Source: JBAZKK01 sp041650795
Lineage (GTDB): Bacteria > Omnitrophota > Gorgyraeia > Gygaellales > Profunditerraquicolaceae
Length of the DNA stretch: 34,797 bases
Direction: 5' to 3'
Assembly: GCA_041650795.1 (NCBI GenBank)
Contig: JBAZKK010000009.1
Coordinates: 1-34,797, forward strand
Below, one piece after another: positions 25,210-32,842 of this stretch. The stretch's first letter is position 1; the number at the start of each line of letters is the position of its first letter. The position numbers were made by a program, and so were the translations under genes. The notes under the pieces are model-generated. The model was not told where the DNA came from and searched no databases. It saw only the letters and a list, made by a program, of their open reading frames with translations.

Positions 25210-26173
25210 AAAGAGAAGGATTACCTTTGTCATAATTTTAGTCTTGGTTGTTTCCTCCGTCCTGGTGATAATGAAGACGAAAAAGAACCAGGGTCTGGAG
25301 GAGACGGTCAGGGAGGTCAGGCCGACGCTCGGTTCCCTGCAGGTGATTATCTCGGCTACCGGAACGGTTTATCCTAAGAACCGCCTTGAGATAAAAGCGC
25401 CGGTCAGCGGACGCATCGAAAGCATCATGGTGAAAGAAGGCGATACCGTGAAGGTCGGCCAGACCCTGGCTCTGATGAGCTCAACCGAAAGGGCAGCCAT
25501 CCTTGATGCCGCACGCGCACAGGGGGAGGAAAAATTAAAATACTGGCAGGAGGTCTACAAGCCTATAACGCTGTTGGCCCCGATCGCAGGCGAAGTTATC
25601 GTTGCCACCACACAGCCTGGACAGACCGTTACCACCTCGGATGCAGTAATAGTCCTGTCGGATCAGCTTATCGTGCGCGCCCAGGTAGATGAGACGGATA
25701 TAGGCAAGGTCAAACTGGGACAGGATGCGAACATCACCCTTGACGCCTATCCGGATACCGTAATAAAAGCAAAGGTGCAGCATATATATTACGAATCGGA
25801 GACGGTCAATAACGTAACCATCTATAAGGTCGACCTTCTTCCGGATGAGGCGCCGGAATTCTTCCGTTCGGGGATGAACGCCACCGTGGATTTTATCGTG
25901 CAGAACAGAGAGAACGCCATGCTTGTGCCGGTTGAGGCAGTGCATAAGAATGACAGCGAAAGTTACGTCCTCCTGAAGCAGGAAGGCGGCAAAAATCCGG
26001 TTAAGCGTATTGTAACGTTGGGCATTACCGATGATAAGAATTACGAAGTCCTTTCGGGATTGAGCGCAGGCGATACGGTAATCATTACGACGAAGGAATA
26101 CATTTTTCACAGCAGCAATAATACAGGCACCAACCCCTTTATGCCCAAGATGTCGAGCAAGAAGAAAAAGTAA
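25202..26173 (+). CDS. MacA/HlyD-type periplasmic adaptor with short hairpin
   Basis: The protein has 323 residues. The inner-membrane anchor is RRITFVIILVLVVSSVLVIMK. The biotinyl-lipoyl half motifs are at about 62-92 (RLEIKAPVSGRIESIMVKEGDTVKVGQTLALM) and 122-150 (ITLLAPIAGEVIVATTQPGQTV). Between them only about 29 residues are left for the coiled-coil hairpin, which is far shorter than in E. coli MacA. A beta-barrel domain and C-terminal membrane-proximal domain follow, ending in a lysine-rich tail (MSSKKKK). It overlaps the TolC-like gene and is followed by macB, so a MacAB-TolC-type complex is likely. Confidence 0.86.
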   Translation: MNKKRRITFVIILVLVVSSVLVIMKTKKNQGLEETVREVRPTLGSLQVIISATGTVYPKNRLEIKAPVSGRIESIMVKEGDTVKVGQTLALMSSTERAAILDAARAQGEEKLKYWQEVYKPITLLAPIAGEVIVATTQPGQTVTTSDAVIVLSDQLIVRAQVDETDIGKVKLGQDANITLDAYPDTVIKAKVQHIYYESETVNNVTIYKVDLLPDEAPEFFRSGMNATVDFIVQNRENAMLVPVEAVHKNDSESYVLLKQEGGKNPVKRIVTLGITDDKNYEVLSGLSAGDTVIITTKEYIFHSSNNTGTNPFMPKMSSKKKK

Positions 26174-26190
26174 ACCCGGCAGAGAATAAT

Positions 26191-28164
26191 ATGATAGAGA
26201 TAAAAAATCTTTACAAGACCTACCAGATGGGTTCTGTCAAGGTCGAGGCCCTGCGCGGGGTATCGTTGAAGATTTCGCAGGGGGAGCTTATCGCGATTAT
26301 GGGGCCCTCGGGTTCCGGCAAATCCACCCTGATGCATGTCTTGGGTCTCTTGGACAGGCCGGATAAAGGTGAGTATCGCTTAAGCGGAGACGATATCACG
26401 AGGCTTTCCGATAAGGAACTGGCTTTGATAAGGAACCAGTTAGTCGGTTTCGTCTTTCAGCAGTTCCATCTGCTACCGAGGATGAGCGCTTTGGAGAACG
26501 CAGAGCTGCCTTTGATGTACGCCGGTAAGAGACACCTTAAAGAAAAGGCCCAGGAGGAAATAGAGGAGGTAGGTTTAAAGGAGAGGATGTTTCATAAGCC
26601 TAACGAGCTCTCAGGCGGGCAGCAGCAGCGCGTGGCGATTGCCAGGGCCCTGGTGAATGAACCTCCTATAATCCTGGCCGACGAACCCACGGGAAACCTC
26701 GATTCAAAAAGCAAGGAAGAGATAATCTCTATCCTCAAGAAGCTCAACCGCAAAGGCAAAACTGTTATTATTGTTACCCATGAGAACGAGATTGCTTCGC
26801 ATGCCAGGCGTATCATACATATGCGCGACGGACAAATCGTGTCTGACGAGGTTACCTTGAAAACTACGCCGTCTCCTGAGACGGGGGGGATGGAAAATGT
26901 CATAAAAAACATCCTGTCGAGTTCCAGGAATAGGATCGGCACAGGGATGGAATTCTTGGATTACCTGCGTCAGGCTGTTTTCGCGATGCTTTCGCATAAG
27001 ATGCGCGCCATACTTTCGATACTCGGCATACTTATCGGTGTTGCCGCGGTTATCGCCATGCTTGCGGTTGGTCAGGGAGCAAAAGAGTCTATTGAAAAAC
27101 AGCTAGCTTCCCTGGGTTCGAATCTTCTGATAGTCAGGCCAGGTTCCCGGAGGTCAATGGGCGTAGCCTTGCAGGCCGGGACAGTAACGCGGTTTACCTT
27201 CCAGGACGTTACTGAGATCGGCAAGCTGAAGAGTTGCGTAAAGAGGGTCAGTCCCTCTGTAAGGGACAGGGGTCAGCTCGTTTACGGGAACAAGAACTGG
27301 AATACCCAGGTGGAGGGGGTGGGGGTGGATTATGCCGAGCTGCGCTCCGCAGTCCCTACCGTCGGGAGGTTCTTTACCAAAGACGAGCTGAAGATGAGAA
27401 AGAAGGTTGCCGTCCTGGGCATGACCGTGGTAAAGGAGCTTTTCGGAAATTCCAACCCCATCGGCGAGACCGTAAAAATAAACCTGATTAATTTCAGGGT
27501 AATCGGCATCCTGCCCGAGAAAGGATCGGCCGGACCACAAGACCAGGATGATACGGTGATTATTCCCATAACCACCGCAATGTACCGGGTGCTGGGCAAG
27601 CAATATATAGATTCCATTTACGTAGAGGCAGAAAGCTCCGATTCAAGCGATATTGCCGAAGAAAAGATAAGCGACCTTATCATAAAACAGCATCGTCTGT
27701 TGACGAGTGACCAGAAGGATTCCTTCCAGATCCACAATATGGCCGATATCAAGAAGACGCTTACCTCTACCACCCAGACGATGTCCCTGCTGTTGGGTTC
27801 CATCGCGGCCATCTCGCTGTTAGTCGGAGGCATAGGCATTATGAATATCATGCTGGTTTCGGTAACCGAGCGCACGCCTGAGATCGGCCTGCGCAAGGCC
27901 ATCGGAGCCAATAACAAAGATATCATGGTCCAGTTTCTTATCGAGGCAATTTTGATGTCGTTTATCGGAGGGGTGGCGGGTATCGGCCTGGGCAGCGGGA
28001 GCGCGTTATTGATAACCGTTCTGGCAGGTTGGTCTGTCAAGATATCCTTGTTTTCGCTAGTGCTCGCTACGGTCTTCTCCCTGGTTGTAGGGATAGTATT
28101 CGGCCTTTGGCCTGCAAAGCAGGCCTCGCGGCTTAATCCGATCGAAGCATTGAGATATGAGTAA
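26191..28164 (+). CDS. MacB-like ABC transporter ATPase-permease fusion
   Basis: The protein has 657 residues, close to the E. coli MacB length of about 648. Residues 1-225 are the ATPase domain: Walker A GPSGSGKST (38-46), signature LSGGQQQRVAIARAL, Walker B ILADEPTGNLD. Residues ~250-657 are the MacB permease with one helix at ~262-290 (SHKMRAILSILGILIGVAAVIAML), a large periplasmic domain, and three C-terminal helices (LLGSIAAISLLVGGIGIMNIM, etc.). It should drive export of a peptide, lipoprotein-like or macrolide-type compound through the adaptor and TolC-like channel. The exact cargo is unknown. Confidence 0.93.
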   Translation: MIEIKNLYKTYQMGSVKVEALRGVSLKISQGELIAIMGPSGSGKSTLMHVLGLLDRPDKGEYRLSGDDITRLSDKELALIRNQLVGFVFQQFHLLPRMSALENAELPLMYAGKRHLKEKAQEEIEEVGLKERMFHKPNELSGGQQQRVAIARALVNEPPIILADEPTGNLDSKSKEEIISILKKLNRKGKTVIIVTHENEIASHARRIIHMRDGQIVSDEVTLKTTPSPETGGMENVIKNILSSSRNRIGTGMEFLDYLRQAVFAMLSHKMRAILSILGILIGVAAVIAMLAVGQGAKESIEKQLASLGSNLLIVRPGSRRSMGVALQAGTVTRFTFQDVTEIGKLKSCVKRVSPSVRDRGQLVYGNKNWNTQVEGVGVDYAELRSAVPTVGRFFTKDELKMRKKVAVLGMTVVKELFGNSNPIGETVKINLINFRVIGILPEKGSAGPQDQDDTVIIPITTAMYRVLGKQYIDSIYVEAESSDSSDIAEEKISDLIIKQHRLLTSDQKDSFQIHNMADIKKTLTSTTQTMSLLLGSIAAISLLVGGIGIMNIMLVSVTERTPEIGLRKAIGANNKDIMVQFLIEAILMSFIGGVAGIGLGSGSALLITVLAGWSVKISLFSLVLATVFSLVVGIVFGLWPAKQASRLNPIEALRYE

Positions 28165-28290
28165 GTGCGTTAGGTAATCAGGTACGGTAAAAGGCGTAAT
28201 AGGTTAGTTTGTTCACGGAGAAGGAGGGGAATGCCAGAGAAGAAACGCTTTGATTACAGGAAGGATAACGTTTTAACAGGAGCAGACAAG

Positions 28291-28845
28291 ATGAGAAATT
28301 TCAATAAGCTTTTGTTTGTTTTGTTTCTTAGCGTAGTTTTTCTAGCGCAGCCGATAAGTGCCTTTGCGCGTCCCGGTCACGAAGGCCCGCGCAGGGGGCC
28401 GGAACATGTTTACGTCGGCCATGAAAGGTACCATTATCACGACGGCAGGTTCTATAGGACTTTTTTCTTTGGTCTGTTTGAGATACTGGTAGCTGCCCCT
28501 CCGATAGGAGCGGTTGTGACGGTTCTGCCTGCCGGATATGAGACAGTTTCCGTTGGAGGAGTAACTTACTATTATTACGACAACATCTATTACAGGGTTT
28601 GTCCTTCGGGATATGTTGTTGCTGAATCCCCCGCAGTCGTCTCTAACGTTGTGGTCGTGTCTTCCGCAACTGCGAAGACCAAGAAACCGTCTGACCAGAG
28701 TATAATAGTCAATGTCCCCAATTCAAACGGAAGTTATACCCCCGTTACGTTATTCAAGCAGAAGGACGGCTATGTGGGACCCCAGGGGGAATATTACCCC
28801 GGCAATCCTACTGTTGAGCAGTTAAAGGCCTTATACGGCAAGTGA
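28291..28845 (+). CDS. DUF6515-like exported protein
   Basis: The protein has 184 residues from the ATG at 28291, which has AGGAG ten bases upstream and begins the signal peptide (MRNFNKLLFVLFLSVVFLAQPISAFA). The frame also has an ATG at 28231 with a strong GGAGG; that start would give a 20-residue polar extension before the signal and is less likely. The mature part is rich in Tyr, His, Gly and Val, with RYHYHDGRFYRTFFF, an amphipathic stretch (PPIGAVVTVLPAGYETVSVGG) and repeated YYYYDNIYYR-type motifs, resembling DUF6515. The function is unknown. Position just after macB suggests an envelope role. Confidence 0.72.
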   Translation: MRNFNKLLFVLFLSVVFLAQPISAFARPGHEGPRRGPEHVYVGHERYHYHDGRFYRTFFFGLFEILVAAPPIGAVVTVLPAGYETVSVGGVTYYYYDNIYYRVCPSGYVVAESPAVVSNVVVVSSATAKTKKPSDQSIIVNVPNSNGSYTPVTLFKQKDGYVGPQGEYYPGNPTVEQLKALYGK

Positions 28846-28893
28846 AGCGACAGCGGACAACAGGACAGGAGAATATAACAAAGGAGGGTAGCG

Positions 28894-29280
28894 ATGTTTA
28901 AGGTTAAGCGCGAAGCAGTTTTTGCGTTATTGATAGCAGGGTTACTTATGGCCCCGGCGGTTGCTTTGGCTGAGTCGACAGAAAAGCCTCCAGCTCCTCC
29001 TTCCGGCGACGAGATTGTCTCCAAGATGGAGCAGCAGCTGAACTTAAGTGAGGAGCAGGTCAGTCAGATTAAAGCGGTTATCGAGGATAATATTGCCAAG
29101 GTCCAGGAGGTCATAAAAAAGAATCTGGATACAAAATCTTTTAGAGACCAGACAATAGAGCTGCAAAAGGATATGGAGGTAAAGATTTCGCAATACCTGA
29201 CTGCGGACCAATTGATACAGTGGAAAAATAGGAAGCAAGGCCGTCCCGAGCGCAGGATGGGTCCTCCCCCCGAAAACTAA
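28894..29280 (+). CDS. Second Spy/CpxP-like small periplasmic protein
   Basis: The protein has 128 residues with a signal peptide (VFALLIAGLLMAPAVALA, cleaved near residue 26). The helical mature part has NLSEEQVSQIKAVIEDN and YLTADQLIQWKNRK, the LTxxQ-type motifs of Spy/CpxP proteins, and the protein ends in a Pro-rich tail (MGPPPEN). Start ATG at 28894 after a strong AAAGGAGGG. Together with the gene at 23374 it brackets the exporter genes. A holdase or feedback role in the ECF response is an inference. Confidence 0.75.
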   Translation: MFKVKREAVFALLIAGLLMAPAVALAESTEKPPAPPSGDEIVSKMEQQLNLSEEQVSQIKAVIEDNIAKVQEVIKKNLDTKSFRDQTIELQKDMEVKISQYLTADQLIQWKNRKQGRPERRMGPPPEN

Positions 29281-29310
29281 GGAAGTTGATTTCTTATTTT
29301 AACGTTTTTA

Positions 29311-29355
29311 AACAAAAAGAGGTATCAGCTCATATGCTACCTCTTTTTGTTTTTT
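29311..29355. terminator. Strong, probably bidirectional terminator
   Basis: AACAAAAAGAGGTA (29311-29324) and TACCTCTTTTTGTT (29338-29351) form a 14-bp perfect stem with a 13-base loop, followed by a T-run on the + strand. The A-run on the left gives a T-run on the minus strand, so the same hairpin can stop transcription from both the exporter operon and the leftward tRNA-Leu gene. Confidence 0.85.
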
Positions 29356-29381
29356 CCCCGGAGAGTCCTCTTTATGAAAGC

Positions 29382-29466
29382 TGGTGCGGAGGGAGGGAGT
29401 TGAACCCTCAAGGGTTTCCCCATACGCTTCTGAGACGTACGCGTATGCCAATTCCGCCACCCCCGC
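29382..29466 (-). tRNA. tRNA-Leu (anticodon CAG)
   Basis: On the minus strand GCGGGGG (29466 downward) pairs with CCTCCGC as the acceptor stem (one G-U), followed by ACCA encoded in the DNA. The anticodon loop CTCAGAA, with stem TACGT/GCGTA, carries CAG, which reads CUG. The long variable arm, GAGGG-TTCAACT-CCCTC T-arm and leucine-type D-arm (GGCGGAATTGGCA) are all present. The length is 85 nt with CCA. A promoter lies at 29481-29509. Confidence 0.93.
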
Positions 29467-29480
29467 AAAAAGTCTCTCTA

Positions 29481-29509
29481 AGTATATCCCAGGCTTTGAA
29501 TTATGTCAA
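29481..29509 (-). promoter_or_regulatory. Promoter of tRNA-Leu
   Basis: On the minus strand TTGACA (29509-29504) and TATACT (29486-29481) are 17 nt apart. Transcription would start about 8 nt before the mature tRNA 5' end at 29466. Confidence 0.75.
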
Positions 29510-29516
29510 ATAAGAA

Positions 29517-29545
29517 TTGCGGCTGTCGGAGTTTGTTGTTATAAT
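29517..29545 (+). promoter_or_regulatory. Promoter of the AEC-family transporter gene
   Basis: TTGCGG (29517-29522) and TATAAT (29540-29545) are 17 nt apart. The -10 is perfect and the -35 weak. It faces away from the tRNA-Leu promoter, only seven bases away. AAAGGAG (29556-29562) serves the ATG at 29568. Confidence 0.65.
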
Positions 29546-29567
29546 ATAATGTTTTAAAGGAGCGTAG

Positions 29568-30527
29568 ATGATACCGAGTTTGATACAAATCAGCATAAAG
29601 GCAGTTCTGGAGAGTTTTATCCTGGCGGCGATAGGGTATTTCCTGGTTAAAAAGAATGTCCTGAAAGACGCCGGCCTGGACGCCTTAAGCCGGATGGTGG
29701 TGGAGCTAACTTTGCCGCTTCTGATATTCTGCCAGCTGATGCAGGAATTCAGGTTTAGCGCTTATCCGGACTGGTGGATTTTTCCACTGATGAGCATCGC
29801 CATAACCGTAATCGGTACAGCGGCAGGCTTGGCAGCAGTAGGATTTATGAAGAGAGGGCGCGAGTATAAGATGCAGTTTACGAGTCTCGTCGCCTTTCAG
29901 AACTCGGGTTACCTGCCTTTGGCCTTGATTGTAACCCTCCTGCCGAGAGAGCAGTCCGGACAGATGCTGATTTACCTGTTTTTATTCCTGATGGGGTTTA
30001 ACCTAGTGATGTGGTCCGTCGGTTCGTATATGCTCAATTTCTCAACCGAGAAGAAATTTGAGATGGGGACGGTGTTTAGCCCGCCGGTGATTGCGACGTT
30101 AGTGAGCCTATTGCTTGTCTTCTTTGGCTTAAACAGTGTATTTCCGGATTTTGTAATCAGGCCCTTAAGGATGGTCGGCAACTGTACCTTGCCGCTTGCG
30201 ATGTTCGTGGTAGGGGGAAGCATTGCCGAGATACGCCTTTCGCGGATAGACAAGAAAGCGATGGTGCTCTTGAACCTCGTAAAGATAGTTATTCTTCCGT
30301 CATTGGGGATATGCCTGGCGCTTTTCTTTAACATACCGAAGCTGATCGGCCTGCTTCTGGTGATGCAGCTTGCCATGCCGCCCGCTACTTCCTTATCCGT
30401 AATCGCGCGGCATTATAAAAAAGAGGATATCCTTATAGGCCAGGGCATATTCTTCGGCCACCTTGCGGCGCTGGTGACGCTGCCTTTATTTTTGAGTTTA
30501 TATTTTGCGCTGGTCATGATAAAATGA
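29568..30527 (+). CDS. AEC (auxin efflux carrier) family transporter
   Basis: The protein has 319 residues, almost all hydrophobic, with about ten predicted membrane helices in two five-helix halves. The first half holds SRMVVELTLPLLIF, and the region near 115 has the conserved GYLPLAL. The second half has NCTLPLAMFVVGGSIAE and VMQLAMPPATSLSVIA, typical of the PIN/AEC fold. Members export organic acids, amino acids or other small anions; the substrate cannot be predicted. The stop overlaps smpB (ATGA). A good ribosome-binding site supports the start. Confidence 0.87.
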   Translation: MIPSLIQISIKAVLESFILAAIGYFLVKKNVLKDAGLDALSRMVVELTLPLLIFCQLMQEFRFSAYPDWWIFPLMSIAITVIGTAAGLAAVGFMKRGREYKMQFTSLVAFQNSGYLPLALIVTLLPREQSGQMLIYLFLFLMGFNLVMWSVGSYMLNFSTEKKFEMGTVFSPPVIATLVSLLLVFFGLNSVFPDFVIRPLRMVGNCTLPLAMFVVGGSIAEIRLSRIDKKAMVLLNLVKIVILPSLGICLALFFNIPKLIGLLLVMQLAMPPATSLSVIARHYKKEDILIGQGIFFGHLAALVTLPLFLSLYFALVMIK

Positions 30528-30982
30528 GTAAAATTATCGCTACGAACCGCAAGGCCTTTCGCGATTACAGCATCATCGAGGCGTGGGAATGCGGGATAGA
30601 GTTAAAAGGTAGCGAGGTAAAATCGGTGCGGTCCGGCCAGGTGAACCTTGAGGATAGTTTTGCGCGGGTCGAGCCGCATGGCGTTATGCTCTATCATTTG
30701 CGCATCAGCCCTTACGAACAGGCCAGCTATCTTAACGTAGACCCCACGCGCGCGCGCAGGCTCCTGCTGCACAAAAGGCAGGTAGTTAAATTAGAATCTC
30801 AGATGGCGCAGCGCGGGTTCGCGCTGGTGCCTCTTAAGATTTATTTCAATGAGCGCGGTTATGCCAAGATAGAGCTGGCGCTGGCCAGAGGCAAGAAGCT
30901 CTACGACCACAGGAAGGATATTAAGAAACGCGAGTCAGACCTGGCGTTCAGGAGGCTGATGAAGAACCGACGCATCAGATAG
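30524..30982 (+). CDS. smpB: SsrA-binding protein SmpB
   Basis: It binds tmRNA and brings it to stalled ribosomes in trans-translation. The protein has 152 residues, and family motifs occur throughout: TNRKAFRDYSIIEAWECGIELKGSEVKS, SPYEQASYLN, RRLLLHKRQV, LVPLKIYFNERGYAKIELALARGKKLYDHR and the C-terminal Lys/Arg-rich tail. The start overlaps the preceding stop. ssrA lies 320 nt downstream on the same strand, so both parts of the system are together. Confidence 0.97.
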   Translation: MSKIIATNRKAFRDYSIIEAWECGIELKGSEVKSVRSGQVNLEDSFARVEPHGVMLYHLRISPYEQASYLNVDPTRARRLLLHKRQVVKLESQMAQRGFALVPLKIYFNERGYAKIELALARGKKLYDHRKDIKKRESDLAFRRLMKNRRIR

Positions 30983-31302
30983 CAGCTTAGAAGATAAGTA
31001 GCAACCGTTCTTTTGACAACAACCCTTGAATTACGAACAGCGAGTGACGACTTGTCAGTAGCTATCCTCCAAAGGAGGATATTAATAAGCGAATAGCGTT
31101 ATTAAGATGCTATAAGAAAAAGGGTATGGGAAAAGTATTTCTCACATGTTTTTGGGGTGACAGCGACGAACGCAAGTGAGGAGCGCCAGAGGGGCAAAGC
31201 CCCTATGGAGAACGAGCGTCATGGAAGCGAGACATGGGTAAGATACAGCAAGAAGCGTTCTTTTGAAAAGCAACCCTTGAATTACGAACAGCGAGTGACG
31301 AC
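30983..31302 (+). repeat. Structured spacer between smpB and tmRNA with a long direct repeat
   Basis: No convincing gene is seen. A block at 31006-31051 recurs at 31256-31302; the last 31 bases are identical (31021-31051 = 31272-31302) and the second copy ends exactly where the tmRNA starts. Between them lie the hairpins TATCCTCCAAAGGAGGATA (about 31063-31081) and AGGGGCAAAGCCCCT, and several GCGA-rich near-repeats. The layout could be a duplicated promoter/5'-leader of ssrA. No clear -10/-35 pair was found. The 72-codon frame at 31157-31375 was rejected. Confidence 0.7.
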
Positions 31303-31718
31303 GGGGGTGAATGGGCTCGACTTAGGTACGTCGGGTAAAGGTAGCATGCCGCGGACGCAGGGTGGGCCGCGTTAACAATCCTTGCAAAAATAAACGCAAA
31401 CAGAACACTGTTTGTTGACGGCCCTATGGCAATGTCAATGGCCGCAAGACCAATGATGGCGCCAGTGGGTTTGTCCCCAGTCTCCCTTAACTAATATTAA
31501 GGGAGCCTCTACGCGCCGGGTCTACAAGGCGCAGTAGAGCACTATAGTAGACTGGCCCCTTGCCACGCCTTGAGGCGGGGGCGAGAGTTCCAAAGGCTGC
31601 CTGTCGCGAATCCTGTCCCGCAGGAGGCGCGGCAGTAAGATAAATTACGGGACTAAGCATGAAGCGACCTTTATCTGGATGCTTAAGGACGGCGGTTCGA
31701 TACCGCCCACCTCCACCA
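31303..31718 (+). ncRNA. ssrA: Transfer-messenger RNA
   Basis: The 5' end GGGGGTG (31303-31309) pairs with CACCTCC (31708-31714), followed by encoded ACCA. The T-arm is GGCGG-TTCGATA-CCGCC, and GACTAAGCATG before it is a well-conserved tmRNA element. The tag frame resumes at GCA (31396) after AAAAATAAAC, as in E. coli, and runs 32 codons to TAA at 31492-31494. That stop lies in the loop of a 9-bp hairpin (31482-31490 with 31497-31505), where H5 normally holds it. The tag is much longer than typical (about 10 residues) and ends in S-L-N rather than the usual A-A. Confidence 0.95.
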
Positions 31719-31721
31719 GAT

Positions 31722-31747
31722 AAAACAGGGCGCTGTTTTTTGGCGCC
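31722..31747 (+). terminator. Rho-independent terminator of ssrA
   Basis: AAAACAG (31722-31728) and CTGTTTT (31733-31739) form a seven-bp stem with a GGCG loop, followed directly by T residues. It lies four bases after the tmRNA CCA. Confidence 0.72.
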
Positions 31748-31759
31748 GCTTTTTTAGAT

Positions 31760-32842
31760 ATGAAGACATTCAAAATTATAATCCTGGCATTGATGCTGGC
31801 GGCATTCGCTGCCGGCTGCGCCACTATTCCCAGCCGCGGAGGCCTGCCCAATTACAGCATAAACGGTGTCTCTTATGTCCCGCTGGCGGCGCTCTGCGAG
31901 TCGCGCGGGATAAAATGGGAATACGACCCTTACAGCAAGACGATAAACCTCGCCAAGGACGCGCATCACTTGAACCTGATGGTAGGTGAAAGGCTTGTTT
32001 TGGTTGACGGTGTTGCGCAGCACCTGCGTTATCCGGTTGATTTTTACCGGGGCGCGATCGTCGTTCCGTATAAATTCAAGGAACAGGTCATAGACGTTCT
32101 TTTCAAAGAACAGAAGCCTTCCCGCCGGGCTGTGGCTGTCCCCCTGACGCGTTTTAAGAAGATTGTAATAGATGCCGGCCACGGAGGCACTGACCCTGGC
32201 GCAATAGGAACTACGGGGGTGCGCGAGAAGGTCTTAACCCTTGACATTGCCAAGCGCCTAAGCAGGCTGCTCAGGCAGGATGGTTTCGAGGTCGTTATGA
32301 CGCGCACCAGCGATACCTTTGTCTCGCTTAACAGGCGGGTGGATATCGCCAATAACTCAAAAGCCGACCTTTTTATCAGCGTGCACGTTAACGCTAACCG
32401 CGTGCGCAGCCTCAGCGGTTTTGAGGTATATTACATTACGCCCAAGATTAACGACGCCAAACGCGCTTTCAGCACGGCGCAGAGCGTAAACCCCGCGTTT
32501 ACGAGAAGTTGCTTTGCGGGAAATTCCGCCTATCTTAAGGCAATCCTCTGGGATATGATTTATACTTACGACCGCGCCGAGTCCATCGAATTAGCCGGTT
32601 CTCTCTGCCGCTCCACGGAGCGCGAGCTTAACTGCCGTATCCTGGGAGTAAAGAGCGCGAATTTCCACGTCCTGCGCGGGGCGCGTATGCCGGCAGTGCT
32701 TGTAGAGGTAGGTTTCCTATCCAACCCCACCGAGGAGCGCATGCTTAAGAACAGCTATTACCGCCAGCAGATAGCCGAGGCTGTTGAGCAGGGGGTATGT
32801 AATTATGTCATTGATTATCCTACAACGGAGGTATCAAGTTGA
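31760..32842 (+). CDS. N-acetylmuramoyl-L-alanine amidase lipoprotein
   Basis: It cleaves peptide side chains from peptidoglycan during growth or division. The protein has 360 residues. The lipoprotein signal ends at C20 (LMLAAFAAGC). Residues ~31-115 match a copper-amine-oxidase-like N-terminal stalk domain (INGVSYVPLAALCESRGIKWEYD). Residues ~132-350 are Amidase_3: zinc ligands H141, E156 and H209, and catalytic E316 in VEVGFLSNP. The active site appears intact. It ends in an overlap with murI, another cell-wall gene, so the two should be co-expressed. Confidence 0.9.
   Translation: MKTFKIIILALMLAAFAAGCATIPSRGGLPNYSINGVSYVPLAALCESRGIKWEYDPYSKTINLAKDAHHLNLMVGERLVLVDGVAQHLRYPVDFYRGAIVVPYKFKEQVIDVLFKEQKPSRRAVAVPLTRFKKIVIDAGHGGTDPGAIGTTGVREKVLTLDIAKRLSRLLRQDGFEVVMTRTSDTFVSLNRRVDIANNSKADLFISVHVNANRVRSLSGFEVYYITPKINDAKRAFSTAQSVNPAFTRSCFAGNSAYLKAILWDMIYTYDRAESIELAGSLCRSTERELNCRILGVKSANFHVLRGARMPAVLVEVGFLSNPTEERMLKNSYYRQQIAEAVEQGVCNYVIDYPTTEVSS

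Noticed and set aside
29286..29513. 75-codon frame on the + strand
   Set aside because: It covers the terminator and the complement of tRNA-Leu; the apparent protein motif is the translated tRNA.
31157..31375. 72-codon frame upstream of and into tmRNA
   Set aside because: It runs into the tmRNA 5' part, is built of the GCGA-rich repeat region and has no family features.
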